In this document: one piece after another, positions 45,056 to 53,877 of the stretch
How the letters are laid out: every line of letters begins with the position of its first letter
Position numbering within the stretch: the first letter of the stretch is position 1
Assembly (NCBI GenBank): GCA_964527775.1
Contig: CAZGQS010000007.1
Location: forward strand, 1 to 64,000
Reading direction: 5' to 3'
DNA length: 64,000 nucleotides
Origin: VMCP01 sp964527775
GTDB taxonomy: Bacteria; Bacteroidota; Bacteroidia; NS11-12g; UBA955
Program-made: the position numbers and the translations under genes
Notes under the pieces: generated by a model
Database searches by the model: none
Told to the model about the DNA's origin: nothing
What the model saw: only the letters and a program-made list of their open reading frames with translations

Positions 45056-45086
45056 TTGAATATCAAACAAAATGCTCTTAAATTTG
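45056..45086 (+). promoter_or_regulatory. Promoter of the cobalamin riboswitch operon
   Basis: TTG (45056-45058), 20-bp spacer, TAAATTTG (45079-45086). Good match to the Bacteroidota consensus. Transcription would start about 45090, just ahead of the riboswitch. Confidence 0.6.
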
Positions 45087-45094
45087 CAACGAGT

Positions 45095-45266
45095 TCTGGT
45101 TTCCACAACCAAAGGCTTGGAAGTGGAATTAAAATGGGAACATCGGTGAAAAACCGAGACTGTACCCGCAGCTGTAACCTCACGCCGTAAGGCACACGTT
45201 TAGGGCATCTGAGCCACTGTTTAATTACGGGAAGGCGCCCCACTCGAGGAAGTCAGAAGACCTGCC
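45095..45266 (+). ncRNA. Cobalamin riboswitch
   Basis: Conserved core elements appear in order: TGGGAA (45135-45140), CGGTGAAAAACCGAGACTG, CCCGCAGCTGTAACC, GAGCCACTG (45211-45219), ACGGGAAGGCG, and the B12 box AGTCAGAAGACCTGCC (45251-45266). Adenosylcobalamin or another cobalamin binding would repress the receptor gene whose ATG lies 38 bases downstream. The boundaries are approximate; the 5' end was set to include the peripheral P1/P2 strands. Confidence 0.93.
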
Positions 45267-45304
45267 GCACTCACCAAACAAACCGCTTTCGGGAATAAAG
45301 GCGC

Positions 45305-47121
45305 ATGAGAAAGGTAGTTAATAATATCGCACTGTGCATTCTTTTGCTGTCTGCTGAATCCATTTCAGCTTATACAGACCTCGTGCGTAAAATCGACAAA
45401 GATTCAGCCCAGAGCAACCTTTCCATTCCACATGATAATATCCCAAAATCAGATACCGTTTTTGTGAGCATCAGAAGAATTTCTTTTGCCCAAATTGGAC
45501 GACTTTCGCAAGAGGTTGCCCCCACCGAACAAGGTGCTGTTTTGACCCAAGATCTTCTGCAATCTGGTGCATTTTTCAAGCAATACGGTATTTCGGGCTC
45601 TGCAACCATCAGCAAAAGAGGTGCTGATGCCACCCAAACTCAAGTGCTTTGGAACGGACTGCCCATCAATCACCCCATGTTGGGAATGACCGATTTTAAC
45701 AATTTTAGCACTTTCGGATTGTCTGAACTCACCTTTATTGACGGTGGAAACTCAGCCATGTACGGCAGCGGAAGTGTTGGCGGTACGGTTTTGATGAACC
45801 ACGACGCCAATTTTAACAAGGGAAAAATCGTTCAAGCCACTGGCTCAATAGGCAGTTTCAATAACCATCAATATGCCGCAACTTTAGGATATTCCGGAAA
45901 AAAAGCCACTGTTCAATTTTCGCAATCGGTGGTGAATCAACAGAATACGTTCTCTTTTTACGACCGAACCTTTGAACTGAAAAGAAAAGCTGTTAATTCT
46001 GAGTTTCAACAATACATTAGTCGGGTTTTAGCCACGGTTCAACTGTCAAAATACAGCCAAGCAAAACTAGTTATAGAGAACGCCCGGATGAACCGTGGAT
46101 TGGGAATGCTTTCCGGGAGTTTTAACACCCTAGGAAATCAGAAAGATGTATCTCAAAGAGGTGTTTTTGAGTCTAAATATCAAAAAGGCCGATTTGCGTG
46201 GATTCAGAAATTTGGTGCCAGTCAAGATCAAATCATTTACACCCAATCGGGAATTCCAGATACCAGCCATGCGCAATTGAGATTCGCTATGTCTGAAGCG
46301 TATTTCACCATCAACCCTAAAACACAAATTCTCATGGGATTTGACTTCCAGCAACAACGAGGAAACACGCAATATTACCAAAGAACGCAGATTAGAAATC
46401 TTCCAGCTCAGTTTATATCCCTCAGACAAAAACGAAATAAAACCCAATGGCTAGCCAGTGCTAGATGGGAATGGCAGGAGAAAATTCCTTCGGCCGGAAT
46501 TGGACAAGAAACGCAAATTCGTGCCAATTGGGTCTTTAAATCTGATCTTCACTCCAGCTTTAGAAGGGCAACGTTGAACGATCTTTATTGGGCGCAACCG
46601 GGTAATGCTACCCTCAAAAATGAACTTGGTTGGGAGGCAGAAGCTGGAATTGCAAACCGAAAGTCGCATTTCAATTGGGAGCTTACCCTATTTTACCGAG
46701 AACTTCAAAATCCCATCATTTGGATGCCTTCCGGGGGACTTTGGGCTGCGCGAAATTATCATTTTGGACGGTACTATGGCTTTCAGAATCACTTACAATA
46801 TCAGTCAAGCAAATGGTTTGCACGCTTGAGTACCGATTGGGTAAGAACCCGTGTTCAAGCCTATGAGGGCAGCGATTTTTTGCAACAAATATTCATCCCT
46901 GACCTGATGGCAAACATCCAACTAGGCATGAAAATTAAAAATTGGAGCTTTGCCACAGACCTTGCACACACGGGCAACAGATTCATTCAAACCGATAATG
47001 AAAAAGTAATTCCATCATACCAACTCCTCGGAGCGCAAGTAAAATTCACTTTGAAAAAGCAGAGTTTTATCTTGAATGCCCAAAATCTACTAAATACTGT
47101 CTATGAAAATATGCCCGGCAG
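45305..47121 (+). CDS. btuB: BtuB-like TonB-dependent receptor, 3' end lost in gap
   Basis: 605 residues are present. Signal peptide MRKVVNNIALCILLLSAESISA. TonB plug with SGSATISKRGADATQTQVLW, NGLPINHPMLGMTDF, and YGSGSVGGTVLMN, then a beta-barrel with alternating aromatics ending LNAQNLLNTVYENMPG, which is the usual run-up to the last barrel strand. About 20-30 residues and the stop are hidden in the 100-N gap. Controlled by the cobalamin riboswitch, so it most likely imports cobalamin or cobinamide. The continuous frame through the gap into 47959 is an artefact. Confidence 0.88.
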
Positions 47122-47221
47122 NNNNNNNNNNNNNNNNNNNNNNNNNNNNNNNNNNNNNNNNNNNNNNNNNNNNNNNNNNNNNNNNNNNNNNNNNNNNNNN
47201 NNNNNNNNNNNNNNNNNNNNN
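47122..47221. other. Scaffold gap (100 N) between two different genes
   Basis: 100 N of unknown true length. Left flank is a TonB-receptor barrel; right flank is the middle of a DUF4465 protein. The receptor's stop, any spacer and the next gene's start and signal peptide must all lie in here. Confidence 0.99.
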
Positions 47222-47959
47222 GCCAAAGATTACACCAAAGAAGAACCCTCAGATTTTATGAAACATTTGTATGCAGTCAAGCCAAACATTGACAACAGCA
47301 ACACCGGACGTGTGCATGCCATCGGTACGCAAAATGCATATTTGACTAGTGCCTTAAATAAGATGGGTCAGTCAATTTATAGTTTTCAAGTAGCAAACAC
47401 CACCTATGCCTATAATAGCATGAAACTGGGTGATAACATCGGAAAAAAATTCACTGCAGCTGACAACGATACGTTTGTGTTGATCATACAAGGTTACCGT
47501 GAAGATTCAATGGTAGAACAACAACTGATTTACCTTGCCGATTTTCGATTGGGCATCAATAGCTACATTGCCAATGAATGGATTTCTGTAATAATGAATA
47601 ACGAAACAGACAGTATCGCTTTTTCATTGGTGAGTTCTGATAACGGTGATTTCGGTATGAATACTCCAGCCTATTTCGCGCTCGATAACATCACATTGAT
47701 TGGTCCTGCAAGCGCTAAGAAATTAAATGCCATTTCCTTGCAAGCTTATCCCAATCCAGCGGTTGATCAAATAAATTTCAAAAACACACCTCTGAATGTA
47801 GTTAAAACCGTTTGCATCGATGCTTTGGGAAGAAACCATTCATTCCATTTAAATGTGGATGGAACGGCTCAAGTTGGACATTTGAACGCCGGTGTGTATT
47901 GGGTTGAATTGTATGATATTCAAGGAAATATCTATCGTTCCTCTTTCATCAAGAATTAA
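47222..47959 (+). CDS. DUF4465 protein with type IX secretion sorting domain, 5' end lost
   Basis: 245 residues remain. Residues up to about 165 match DUF4465 (QVANTTYAYNSMKLGDNIGK, DTFVLIIQGY, LIYLADFRLGINSYIANEWI, GDFGMNTPAYFALDNITLIG). The last 75 residues are a type A T9SS C-terminal signal: LQAYPNPAVDQINF, then LNAGVYWVELYDIQGN. It is therefore exported to the cell surface or released. Placed between a BtuB-like receptor and a propeller lipoprotein under a cobalamin riboswitch, it is a good candidate for an extracellular cobalamin-binding or receptor-assisting protein; this role is inferred from position. Confidence 0.8.
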   Translation, partial: AKDYTKEEPSDFMKHLYAVKPNIDNSNTGRVHAIGTQNAYLTSALNKMGQSIYSFQVANTTYAYNSMKLGDNIGKKFTAADNDTFVLIIQGYREDSMVEQQLIYLADFRLGINSYIANEWISVIMNNETDSIAFSLVSSDNGDFGMNTPAYFALDNITLIGPASAKKLNAISLQAYPNPAVDQINFKNTPLNVVKTVCIDALGRNHSFHLNVDGTAQVGHLNAGVYWVELYDIQGNIYRSSFIKN

Positions 47960-47961
47960 AA

Positions 47962-49011
47962 ATGAGATTTTTGGCTTTTTTTCTGGGGATGTTTTTACTG
48001 TCAGGAAGCCTGTTGACTTCCTGCACACCCGATGCAAAGCCGGCACCGAAGCCTAAAGACATCCCTTTAGCCAAAGTTCTGATTTTATGCGAGGGGAACT
48101 TCCTGTGGGAAAATGCCCAACTCGATGTATGGTTGCCCGACAGTCAAATCCTCATATCTAACGCCTACGAAACTCAAAACAACAAACCTTTAGGTGATGT
48201 GTTGCAGTCGGGTTTATATTCCAAAGGTAGACTATGGCTTGCCGTTAATAATTCGGGCAAAATTTTGGAATTAGATCCCAAGAGTTTGGTGGAGATCAAT
48301 AAAAACATTACCCCAAATTTTCCCAGATACTTGAGCTACTTACTATCAACCCAGTCGCTTTTTGTCACAGATTTAAAGAAAAATCAGGTAAGAGAGTTAG
48401 ATGCAACAGATTTGACCTTGAAGCATGCATATCCAGTTTTGCCTTCAAAGAATGGCGAATTTTCAGGGTGGACCGAACATATTGTTGATTGGAATCAGAA
48501 AATGGTTGCCGCCAATATTGATGGCAATCTTCTAATCATTGATCCTATTTCTAAAAAGCAAAATTTACTTCCCATTGACAGTGGAGCAAGTTACCTTGCC
48601 GTCGATAAATTCAATCAATTGTGGGTGGCTTGCAGAATTGGCAATGAATCTAGCTTGATTCAAGTTAAACAAGACCTTTCAATTACCGTTCATCGCATTA
48701 ATAAGCCCATTCAACGCATTTCTTTGGGGGGTAGTAAAGATACCCTTTGGCTTTTGAGCCAAAATGAAGTTCATTATGTCGTTTTAAGTGAATCTTCCGC
48801 TACAATTCAAACACAAAAAGCATTCAGCGTTTCTGGGGCGCAAAATCTATATGCCTTTGGTATTCATCCTCAAACAGGTGAATTTTATCTGGGCGATGCT
48901 CGCGATTATGTGAGTGCCGGAAAAATATTTATTTACAACTCCAGCTTTCAATTGAAACACACCTTTGAATCTGGTGTCATACCTACTGACTTTGTGTTTG
49001 TGGGGATCTAA
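47962..49011 (+). CDS. Surface lipoprotein with beta-propeller (DUF5074/BtuG-like)
   Basis: 349 residues. Lipoprotein signal with Cys in LLTSC (residue 21). The body has repeated YncE-like propeller blades: AKVLILCEGNFLWENAQLDV, LWLAVNNSGKILELDPKSL, LFVTDLKKNQVRELDATDL, MVAANIDGNLLIIDPIS, FGIHPQTGEFYLGDARDYVS. Known BtuG proteins of Bacteroides are propeller lipoproteins that capture B12 and hand it to BtuB; this one sits in the equivalent position, directly after the T9SS protein (two-base spacing). Homology to BtuG is judged from fold pattern and context only. Confidence 0.8.
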   Translation: MRFLAFFLGMFLLSGSLLTSCTPDAKPAPKPKDIPLAKVLILCEGNFLWENAQLDVWLPDSQILISNAYETQNNKPLGDVLQSGLYSKGRLWLAVNNSGKILELDPKSLVEINKNITPNFPRYLSYLLSTQSLFVTDLKKNQVRELDATDLTLKHAYPVLPSKNGEFSGWTEHIVDWNQKMVAANIDGNLLIIDPISKKQNLLPIDSGASYLAVDKFNQLWVACRIGNESSLIQVKQDLSITVHRINKPIQRISLGGSKDTLWLLSQNEVHYVVLSESSATIQTQKAFSVSGAQNLYAFGIHPQTGEFYLGDARDYVSAGKIFIYNSSFQLKHTFESGVIPTDFVFVGI

Positions 49012-49030
49012 AATCTGAACCGTATCTTTG
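48997..49030 (+). promoter_or_regulatory. Promoter of the LptF/G-glycosyltransferase-ABC operon
   Basis: TTTG at 48997-49000, 22-bp spacer, TATCTTTG at 49023-49030. The ATG follows seven bases later, giving a predicted leader of about five bases. Confidence 0.55.
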
Positions 49031-49037
49031 CGGCCGC

Positions 49038-50486
49038 ATGTTGCGAATCAAGAATATCGACAAACTGGTGCTCCGATCTTACGTGGGGCCATTCATTGTC
49101 ACTTTCGTATTGAGCTTATTTTTATTCTTGATGCAATTCCTTTGGAAATACATCGATGAACTTGTAGGGAAAGGCATTCCAACCGGTGTGATGTTAAAGT
49201 TGATTGGACTTTCACTGGCTGATTTGGTTCCTATGGCCTTGCCCTTAACTGTAATGGTTGCCGCTCTAATGACCTTTGGTAATTTATCTGAGAGTTTTGA
49301 GCTTGTTGCCATGAAAAGCAATGGCATCTCTTTGCTCAGAATTTTGAGACCCATATTCATCTTCATGTCTGTATTGGTTGTTGCCAATTTCTTTTTCCTC
49401 AATTATATCATCCCCAAAGCCAACCTAGAATTTAAAGCAATGCTGCTGGATCTTAGATCCAAAAAACCCGCCTTTAACATTGAGCCCGGGCAGTTTTATC
49501 AGCAAATAGACGGTGTGGCCATAAGGGTAGGAGAGAAGGAAGCAGATAACGAAACCGTTAAAGACGTCCTCATATACGAATACAAACAAGACGACAGTAA
49601 ACGCTTAAACGTGATTAGAGCCAAACACGGTAAAATGATCATGTCGCCAGATAAACGCTTTCTCAATCTAACCCTTTACAAAGGAGTGCGTTATGAAGAA
49701 ATGACTTCGGCCGAGGATTATCGAAAAACTATGCCATTCAACCAAATGTTTTTTGAGAAACAAAGCATGGTCATTGATTTATCTAGCCTTGATTTTACCT
49801 TTTCTAATCGGGAAAGAATGGCCACTGATTATAGACTGTTGAATGTAAAAAAACTGCTTCTCGAAATTGATTCATTTCACATGAGAATGGACAAGCACAA
49901 GGAAGACAATGCTCAATATTTGAGCAGATTGATGCATTACAGAAAGTTGTTCCCTTCGCCTGTCCAAAATCAACCTCAAAATTCTATTAACAACTATATT
50001 GAGTTAAAAAATCCGAATATTTATCAAAATTTTGACTCTTCTCAATGGGCATCGATGAGGTCTTTAGCCGTTTCCACCGCACGCGGAATGAAGGGCACCT
50101 TAGACGGATATGCCGCAACTCAAAAATATGAATATAAAGATGTTGCACTCTACCAATCTGAACTCCACAAGAAGTTTTCTTATTCGTTTTTGTTGATGAT
50201 GCTTTTCCTCATTGCCGCTCCGCTTGGGGCCATCATCCAAAAAGGCGGAATTGGACTACCATTGGTGATTTCAGTACTTCTTTTTGTGCTTTTCTATGCC
50301 ATCAACATTACCGGCGAAAAAATGGGTAAAGAGTTAGTTTTCCCCGTTTGGTTTGGAATGTGGATGAGTACACTTGTACTCTTGCCTATAGCCGTTATCA
50401 TTACTTTTCAAGCACTAAGAGATAGGTCTACCGTGGGTGGCGGATTTTCATTCAAAAAGTTATTTACGAAAAAGGCGCCCAAATGA
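49038..50486 (+). CDS. LptF/LptG-family LPS export permease
   Basis: 482 residues of the YjgP/YjgQ family: N-terminal FIVTFVLSLFLFLMQFLWKY helix, LADLVPMALPLTVMVAALMT, FGNLSESFELVAMKSNGISL (coupling region), a large periplasmic beta-jellyroll (about 140-340), and a C-terminal helix trio with KFSYSFLLMMLFLIAAPLGA. Half of the ABC permease that moves LPS from the inner membrane to the Lpt bridge. Whether it is F or G cannot be decided. Followed by a glycosyltransferase with four-base overlap. Confidence 0.9.
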   Translation: MLRIKNIDKLVLRSYVGPFIVTFVLSLFLFLMQFLWKYIDELVGKGIPTGVMLKLIGLSLADLVPMALPLTVMVAALMTFGNLSESFELVAMKSNGISLLRILRPIFIFMSVLVVANFFFLNYIIPKANLEFKAMLLDLRSKKPAFNIEPGQFYQQIDGVAIRVGEKEADNETVKDVLIYEYKQDDSKRLNVIRAKHGKMIMSPDKRFLNLTLYKGVRYEEMTSAEDYRKTMPFNQMFFEKQSMVIDLSSLDFTFSNRERMATDYRLLNVKKLLLEIDSFHMRMDKHKEDNAQYLSRLMHYRKLFPSPVQNQPQNSINNYIELKNPNIYQNFDSSQWASMRSLAVSTARGMKGTLDGYAATQKYEYKDVALYQSELHKKFSYSFLLMMLFLIAAPLGAIIQKGGIGLPLVISVLLFVLFYAINITGEKMGKELVFPVWFGMWMSTLVLLPIAVIITFQALRDRSTVGGGFSFKKLFTKKAPK

Positions 50487-51664
50487 AGGTTCTAGTTGTT
50501 GGAAATCGTTTTCCCTGGCCCCTGCGCGATGGCGGTGCCATTGCCTCCTATAGATTGATAAAGGCTTTGAGTGCTGCAGGACATGATGTGGTCTTTTTTT
50601 CCTTCAATACGGTAAAACATCATGTATCAGATGAAACTATTGCGGGTGAATTTTCTTTTTGCAAGACTGTTTCCGTTCCGCTGAATGCTGAAGTTAAGCC
50701 TTTTGATGCTTTAAAAAATATTTTTACATCCCATAGCTACTTTTTAGAAAGATACGTTCAACCGAATGCCCAAGCCCAATTAAAAGAATTGATTTCTTCC
50801 GAGAAATTTGACTTAGCCATCATTGAAGGTTTTTATTCTTCTGCATTTTTACAAGTACTTAAAGGTCAATTCCCAGTAATGTATAGAGCACATAACCTCG
50901 AACATCAAATTTGGCAACGGTTGGCCAACAATGAATCGTCTTGGGTCAAGCGTGCCTACTTGAACCTCCAAGTGAAACGTTTGAAAAAGGAAGAAATTCA
51001 CTTATTAAATCAAGTGAATGCAACTATCGCTATTTCCCCATCAGATGCTGCAGTTTTTCAAGAATTAAGTCCTAAACCCGTGCATCTTTTCCTTCCAGGG
51101 GTAGAAATCCAGATCAATGGCAAGTCGAAATTGCAACCGCAAAGTTTATTTCATTTGGGTTCTATGGAATGGGATGCAAACCAGCAAGGGGTGGAGTGGT
51201 TTTTGAGAAAGGTTTGGCCCCTGGTTCTTGCTGAACACCCTGATTTGACCTTTCATTTGGCTGGTAAAGGACTACAGAAAAACGACCCAAGATACTTTCA
51301 ACAAGGGGTGATGAATCACGGAGAAGTCAAAGACGCTCGAGAATTCATGATCCATCACGGCATATGCATTGTTCCCATATTGGCAGGCTCTGGTATTAGA
51401 ATGAAGCTCTTGGATGCAATGAATTTCGGAATTCCTTGCGTTTCAACTCACATTGGTGCACAAGGCCTTAAAGTTGAATCTGGAAAGCATTTAGAACTAG
51501 CAGACAATCCCAAAGAATTTGCAGCCAAAATCATAGGGTTGTTGAATGACAGATTGAAAGCCATTCAAATAGGCAAAAATGCTGCTGCATACATCCAAGA
51601 AAATCACAATCCAGTCATCAATTTCGATAGACTGAACCAATTTATAGTTTCCGCTACATCATAA
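50483..51664 (+). CDS. Glycosyltransferase, GT4 type
   Basis: 393 residues with GT-B layout: VVGNRFPWPLRDGGAIASYR (N-terminal loop), VMYRAHNLEHQIWQRL, ATIAISPSDAAVFQEL, LFHLGSMEWDANQQGVEWFL at the second-domain start, and a C-terminal PILAGSGIRMKLLDAMNFGI that is the expected donor phosphate-binding E/G-rich region. Probably extends LPS core or O-chain, given the LPS export genes on both sides. Acceptor unknown. Confidence 0.85.
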   Translation: MKVLVVGNRFPWPLRDGGAIASYRLIKALSAAGHDVVFFSFNTVKHHVSDETIAGEFSFCKTVSVPLNAEVKPFDALKNIFTSHSYFLERYVQPNAQAQLKELISSEKFDLAIIEGFYSSAFLQVLKGQFPVMYRAHNLEHQIWQRLANNESSWVKRAYLNLQVKRLKKEEIHLLNQVNATIAISPSDAAVFQELSPKPVHLFLPGVEIQINGKSKLQPQSLFHLGSMEWDANQQGVEWFLRKVWPLVLAEHPDLTFHLAGKGLQKNDPRYFQQGVMNHGEVKDAREFMIHHGICIVPILAGSGIRMKLLDAMNFGIPCVSTHIGAQGLKVESGKHLELADNPKEFAAKIIGLLNDRLKAIQIGKNAAAYIQENHNPVINFDRLNQFIVSATS

Positions 51665-51668
51665 CACA

Positions 51669-53399
51669 TTGAAAATTCTCATTCAGTATTTAAAGCCTCA
51701 AGGCAGGCTCATTTTCTGGGCTCTATTTCTTGCCACCATTTCACAGGTTTTTTCCATGATGGATCCTTGGGTGGGCAGAAACATCATTGATAAATACCTG
51801 AATCAATTTCAGAAATTCAGTCAACATGATTTCATCATGGGTGTTTTAGGTTGGCTGGGGATAGGGGTAAGCGTTGCAATGATCAGCAGAATTGCTAAAA
51901 ATCTTCAAGACTATTTTGTGAACGTTGCCATTCAGAAGGCGGGGGCCAGAATTTTTACTGATGGTATCAAACACACTTTGGCACTTCCATATGCCACCTT
52001 CGAAGATCACCGAAGTGGTGAAACACTCAATATTCTACAAAAGGTAAGAACCGATTCCGAACGTCTAATTTCTTTGGCTATTAATTTATTATATACCAGC
52101 GTAGTAGGTATTGTTTTTGTGTTTGCAGCTTCTTTTTCAGTACACTGGTTGATTGCTCCGGTATTTTTAAGCGCTATGGTTGTAGTGGGGGTGAGCAGTT
52201 CTCTTTTGAGCAAACAAATCAAGTTCATTCAGAAAATCATTATGAAAGAAACCAGCACTCTTGCGGGAACTACCACTGAAAGTTTGAGAAATATTGAATT
52301 GGTTAAAAGCTTAGGGCTAGTCAATCAAGAAATGCGACGAATCAGCAGCAATACCCTTAAAATTTTGGGTTTAGAACTGCAAAAAGTGAAAAAAATCAGA
52401 ACGCTGGGTTTTGTGCAGGGCACCACCGTCAACCTTATGAGAAATGTACTCTTGTTGTTTCTCAGTTGGATGGTATTTCAAGCCAAGATCACTCCCGGAA
52501 TGTACATTCAATTTTTATTCTATACTTTTTTTATCTTTAATCCCCTCCAAGAACTAGGTACCTTTATCCAAGCTTATAGAGAAGCAGATGTTTCGTTGAA
52601 TAGATTTGATCAGCTCCTAAAAATGCCAGAAGAAACAATTCCTGCGTCTCCTAAAATCATGGGCGATATTCAGTCCATTGAATTTAAAAACGTCAGTTTC
52701 AAGCATCAATCTGCCAAACAAAATGCCCTAGATAATATTGATTTCTCTCTCCACAAGGGCGAAACCATTGCTTTTGTAGGTCCATCAGGTAGCGGTAAAA
52801 GCACCATGGTTAAATTGTTGGTAGGCTTGTATTTACCCACAGAGGGCGACATTGTTTTTAATGGATATTCAGTATCCGAAATAGATAGAAATGAAATCAG
52901 ATCTCAATTAGGACTGGTATCTCAAGAAAGTCAGCTTTTCTCAGGTACCATTCGTGAAAATTTACAATTTGTTTCTCCAGAGGCATCGGAACAAGATATT
53001 CTAAATGCTTTAAAAGCAGCCGCTACTCAAAATTTATTGCAAAGAGCAGAAAATGGTTTAGATACTCAAATAGGAGAGGGTGGAATCAAAGTTTCTGGCG
53101 GAGAAAAGCAGCGCCTGTCCATTGCGCGCGCACTGCTTCGCAATCCGAAACTGCTCATTTTTGATGAAGCTACTAGCGCCTTAGATTCCATCACGGAGAA
53201 TGAAATAACCGAAACGCTTCGCGATATATCATCCCAAAAAGATAGAATCAACGTGATGATTGCTCATCGATTGAGCACCATCATGCACGCAGACCGAATT
53301 TATGTCCTCGAAAAAGGAAAAATAATTGAAGTGGGCAAGCACACAGAGCTTTTGGATTTGAAGGGACTGTATTACGCCATGTGGCGACAGCAGACCTAA
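51669..53399 (+). CDS. MsbA-like ABC exporter (fused permease and ATPase)
   Basis: 576 residues: six-helix transmembrane domain (1-310) and a nucleotide-binding domain with Walker A GPSGSGKST (about 372-380), Q-loop SQESQLFSG, signature VSGGEKQRLSIARALL, Walker B LLIFDEATSALD and H-loop IAHRLST. Starts at TTG 51669, four bases after the glycosyltransferase. The fused exporter architecture and LPS neighbours suggest lipid A or glycolipid flipping, but drug or peptide export cannot be excluded. Its 3' end overlaps a convergent GNAT gene by four bases. Confidence 0.9.
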   Translation: MKILIQYLKPQGRLIFWALFLATISQVFSMMDPWVGRNIIDKYLNQFQKFSQHDFIMGVLGWLGIGVSVAMISRIAKNLQDYFVNVAIQKAGARIFTDGIKHTLALPYATFEDHRSGETLNILQKVRTDSERLISLAINLLYTSVVGIVFVFAASFSVHWLIAPVFLSAMVVVGVSSSLLSKQIKFIQKIIMKETSTLAGTTTESLRNIELVKSLGLVNQEMRRISSNTLKILGLELQKVKKIRTLGFVQGTTVNLMRNVLLLFLSWMVFQAKITPGMYIQFLFYTFFIFNPLQELGTFIQAYREADVSLNRFDQLLKMPEETIPASPKIMGDIQSIEFKNVSFKHQSAKQNALDNIDFSLHKGETIAFVGPSGSGKSTMVKLLVGLYLPTEGDIVFNGYSVSEIDRNEIRSQLGLVSQESQLFSGTIRENLQFVSPEASEQDILNALKAAATQNLLQRAENGLDTQIGEGGIKVSGGEKQRLSIARALLRNPKLLIFDEATSALDSITENEITETLRDISSQKDRINVMIAHRLSTIMHADRIYVLEKGKIIEVGKHTELLDLKGLYYAMWRQQT

Positions 53400-53824
53400 A
53401 TAAGAACCATTTTATAATGCTCAATATCGGCTTCCACAAACAAATCTCCCGCTCTTGCAAATCCAAATTGAGCATAAAACGACTCTGCATGGGTTTGGGC
53501 GTGTAGATAAAGCCTTGGCTTGTTAGGGTAAATTTCGGTCGTTTTTTCTAAACAAGATTTCACCAATTCTGCACCAATGCCTTTGCCTCTGTATTCCTTT
53601 AAAACAGCGAAACGCTCAAGTTTTACGCCATTCTCGGTTTCTCTGAATCTGCAGGTTCCAGCAGGAATTCCTTGGTGTTTTGCTAAAAAATGTTGACTGC
53701 TTTCTTCATATTGGTCGTATTCTTCTTTGGGATCTACCGACTGTTCAATCACAAAAACTTTACGTCGAATCTCAAAGATATCGGTCATTTGTTGGGCTGT
53801 ACGCGCTTGAATAATTTCAATCAT
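53396..53824 (-). CDS. GNAT-family N-acetyltransferase
   Basis: 142 residues: EIRRKVFVIEQSVDPKEEYD, PAGTCRFRETENGVKLERFA, acetyl-CoA loop EYRGKGIGAELVKSCLE (R/QxxGxG/A), and a C-terminal RLYLHAQTHAESFYAQFGFA. The arrangement resembles the ElaA-like subfamily. Acetyl acceptor unknown. Divergent from fbaB; TAAATTTG at 53855 to 53848 (minus) is a plausible promoter, interleaved with that of fbaB. Confidence 0.88.
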   Translation of the reverse strand: MIEIIQARTAQQMTDIFEIRRKVFVIEQSVDPKEEYDQYEESSQHFLAKHQGIPAGTCRFRETENGVKLERFAVLKEYRGKGIGAELVKSCLEKTTEIYPNKPRLYLHAQTHAESFYAQFGFARAGDLFVEADIEHYKMVLI

Positions 53825-53836
53825 CAGAAAAATGGT

Positions 53837-53844
53837 TATTTTTG
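53837..53844 (+). promoter_or_regulatory. Candidate -7 element for fbaB
   Basis: TATTTTTG with a TTTC 19 bp upstream (53814-53817). It lies seven bases from a minus-strand TAAATTTG (53855 to 53848) for the GNAT gene, so the two promoters overlap back to back. Confidence 0.45.
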
Positions 53845-53877
53845 TTCCAAATTTAACCCATAATAAAGAAAATACGA

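Noticed and set aside
45004..45243. 79-residue minus-strand frame opposite the riboswitch
   Set aside because: Lies entirely antisense to the conserved riboswitch core and has no recognisable domain.
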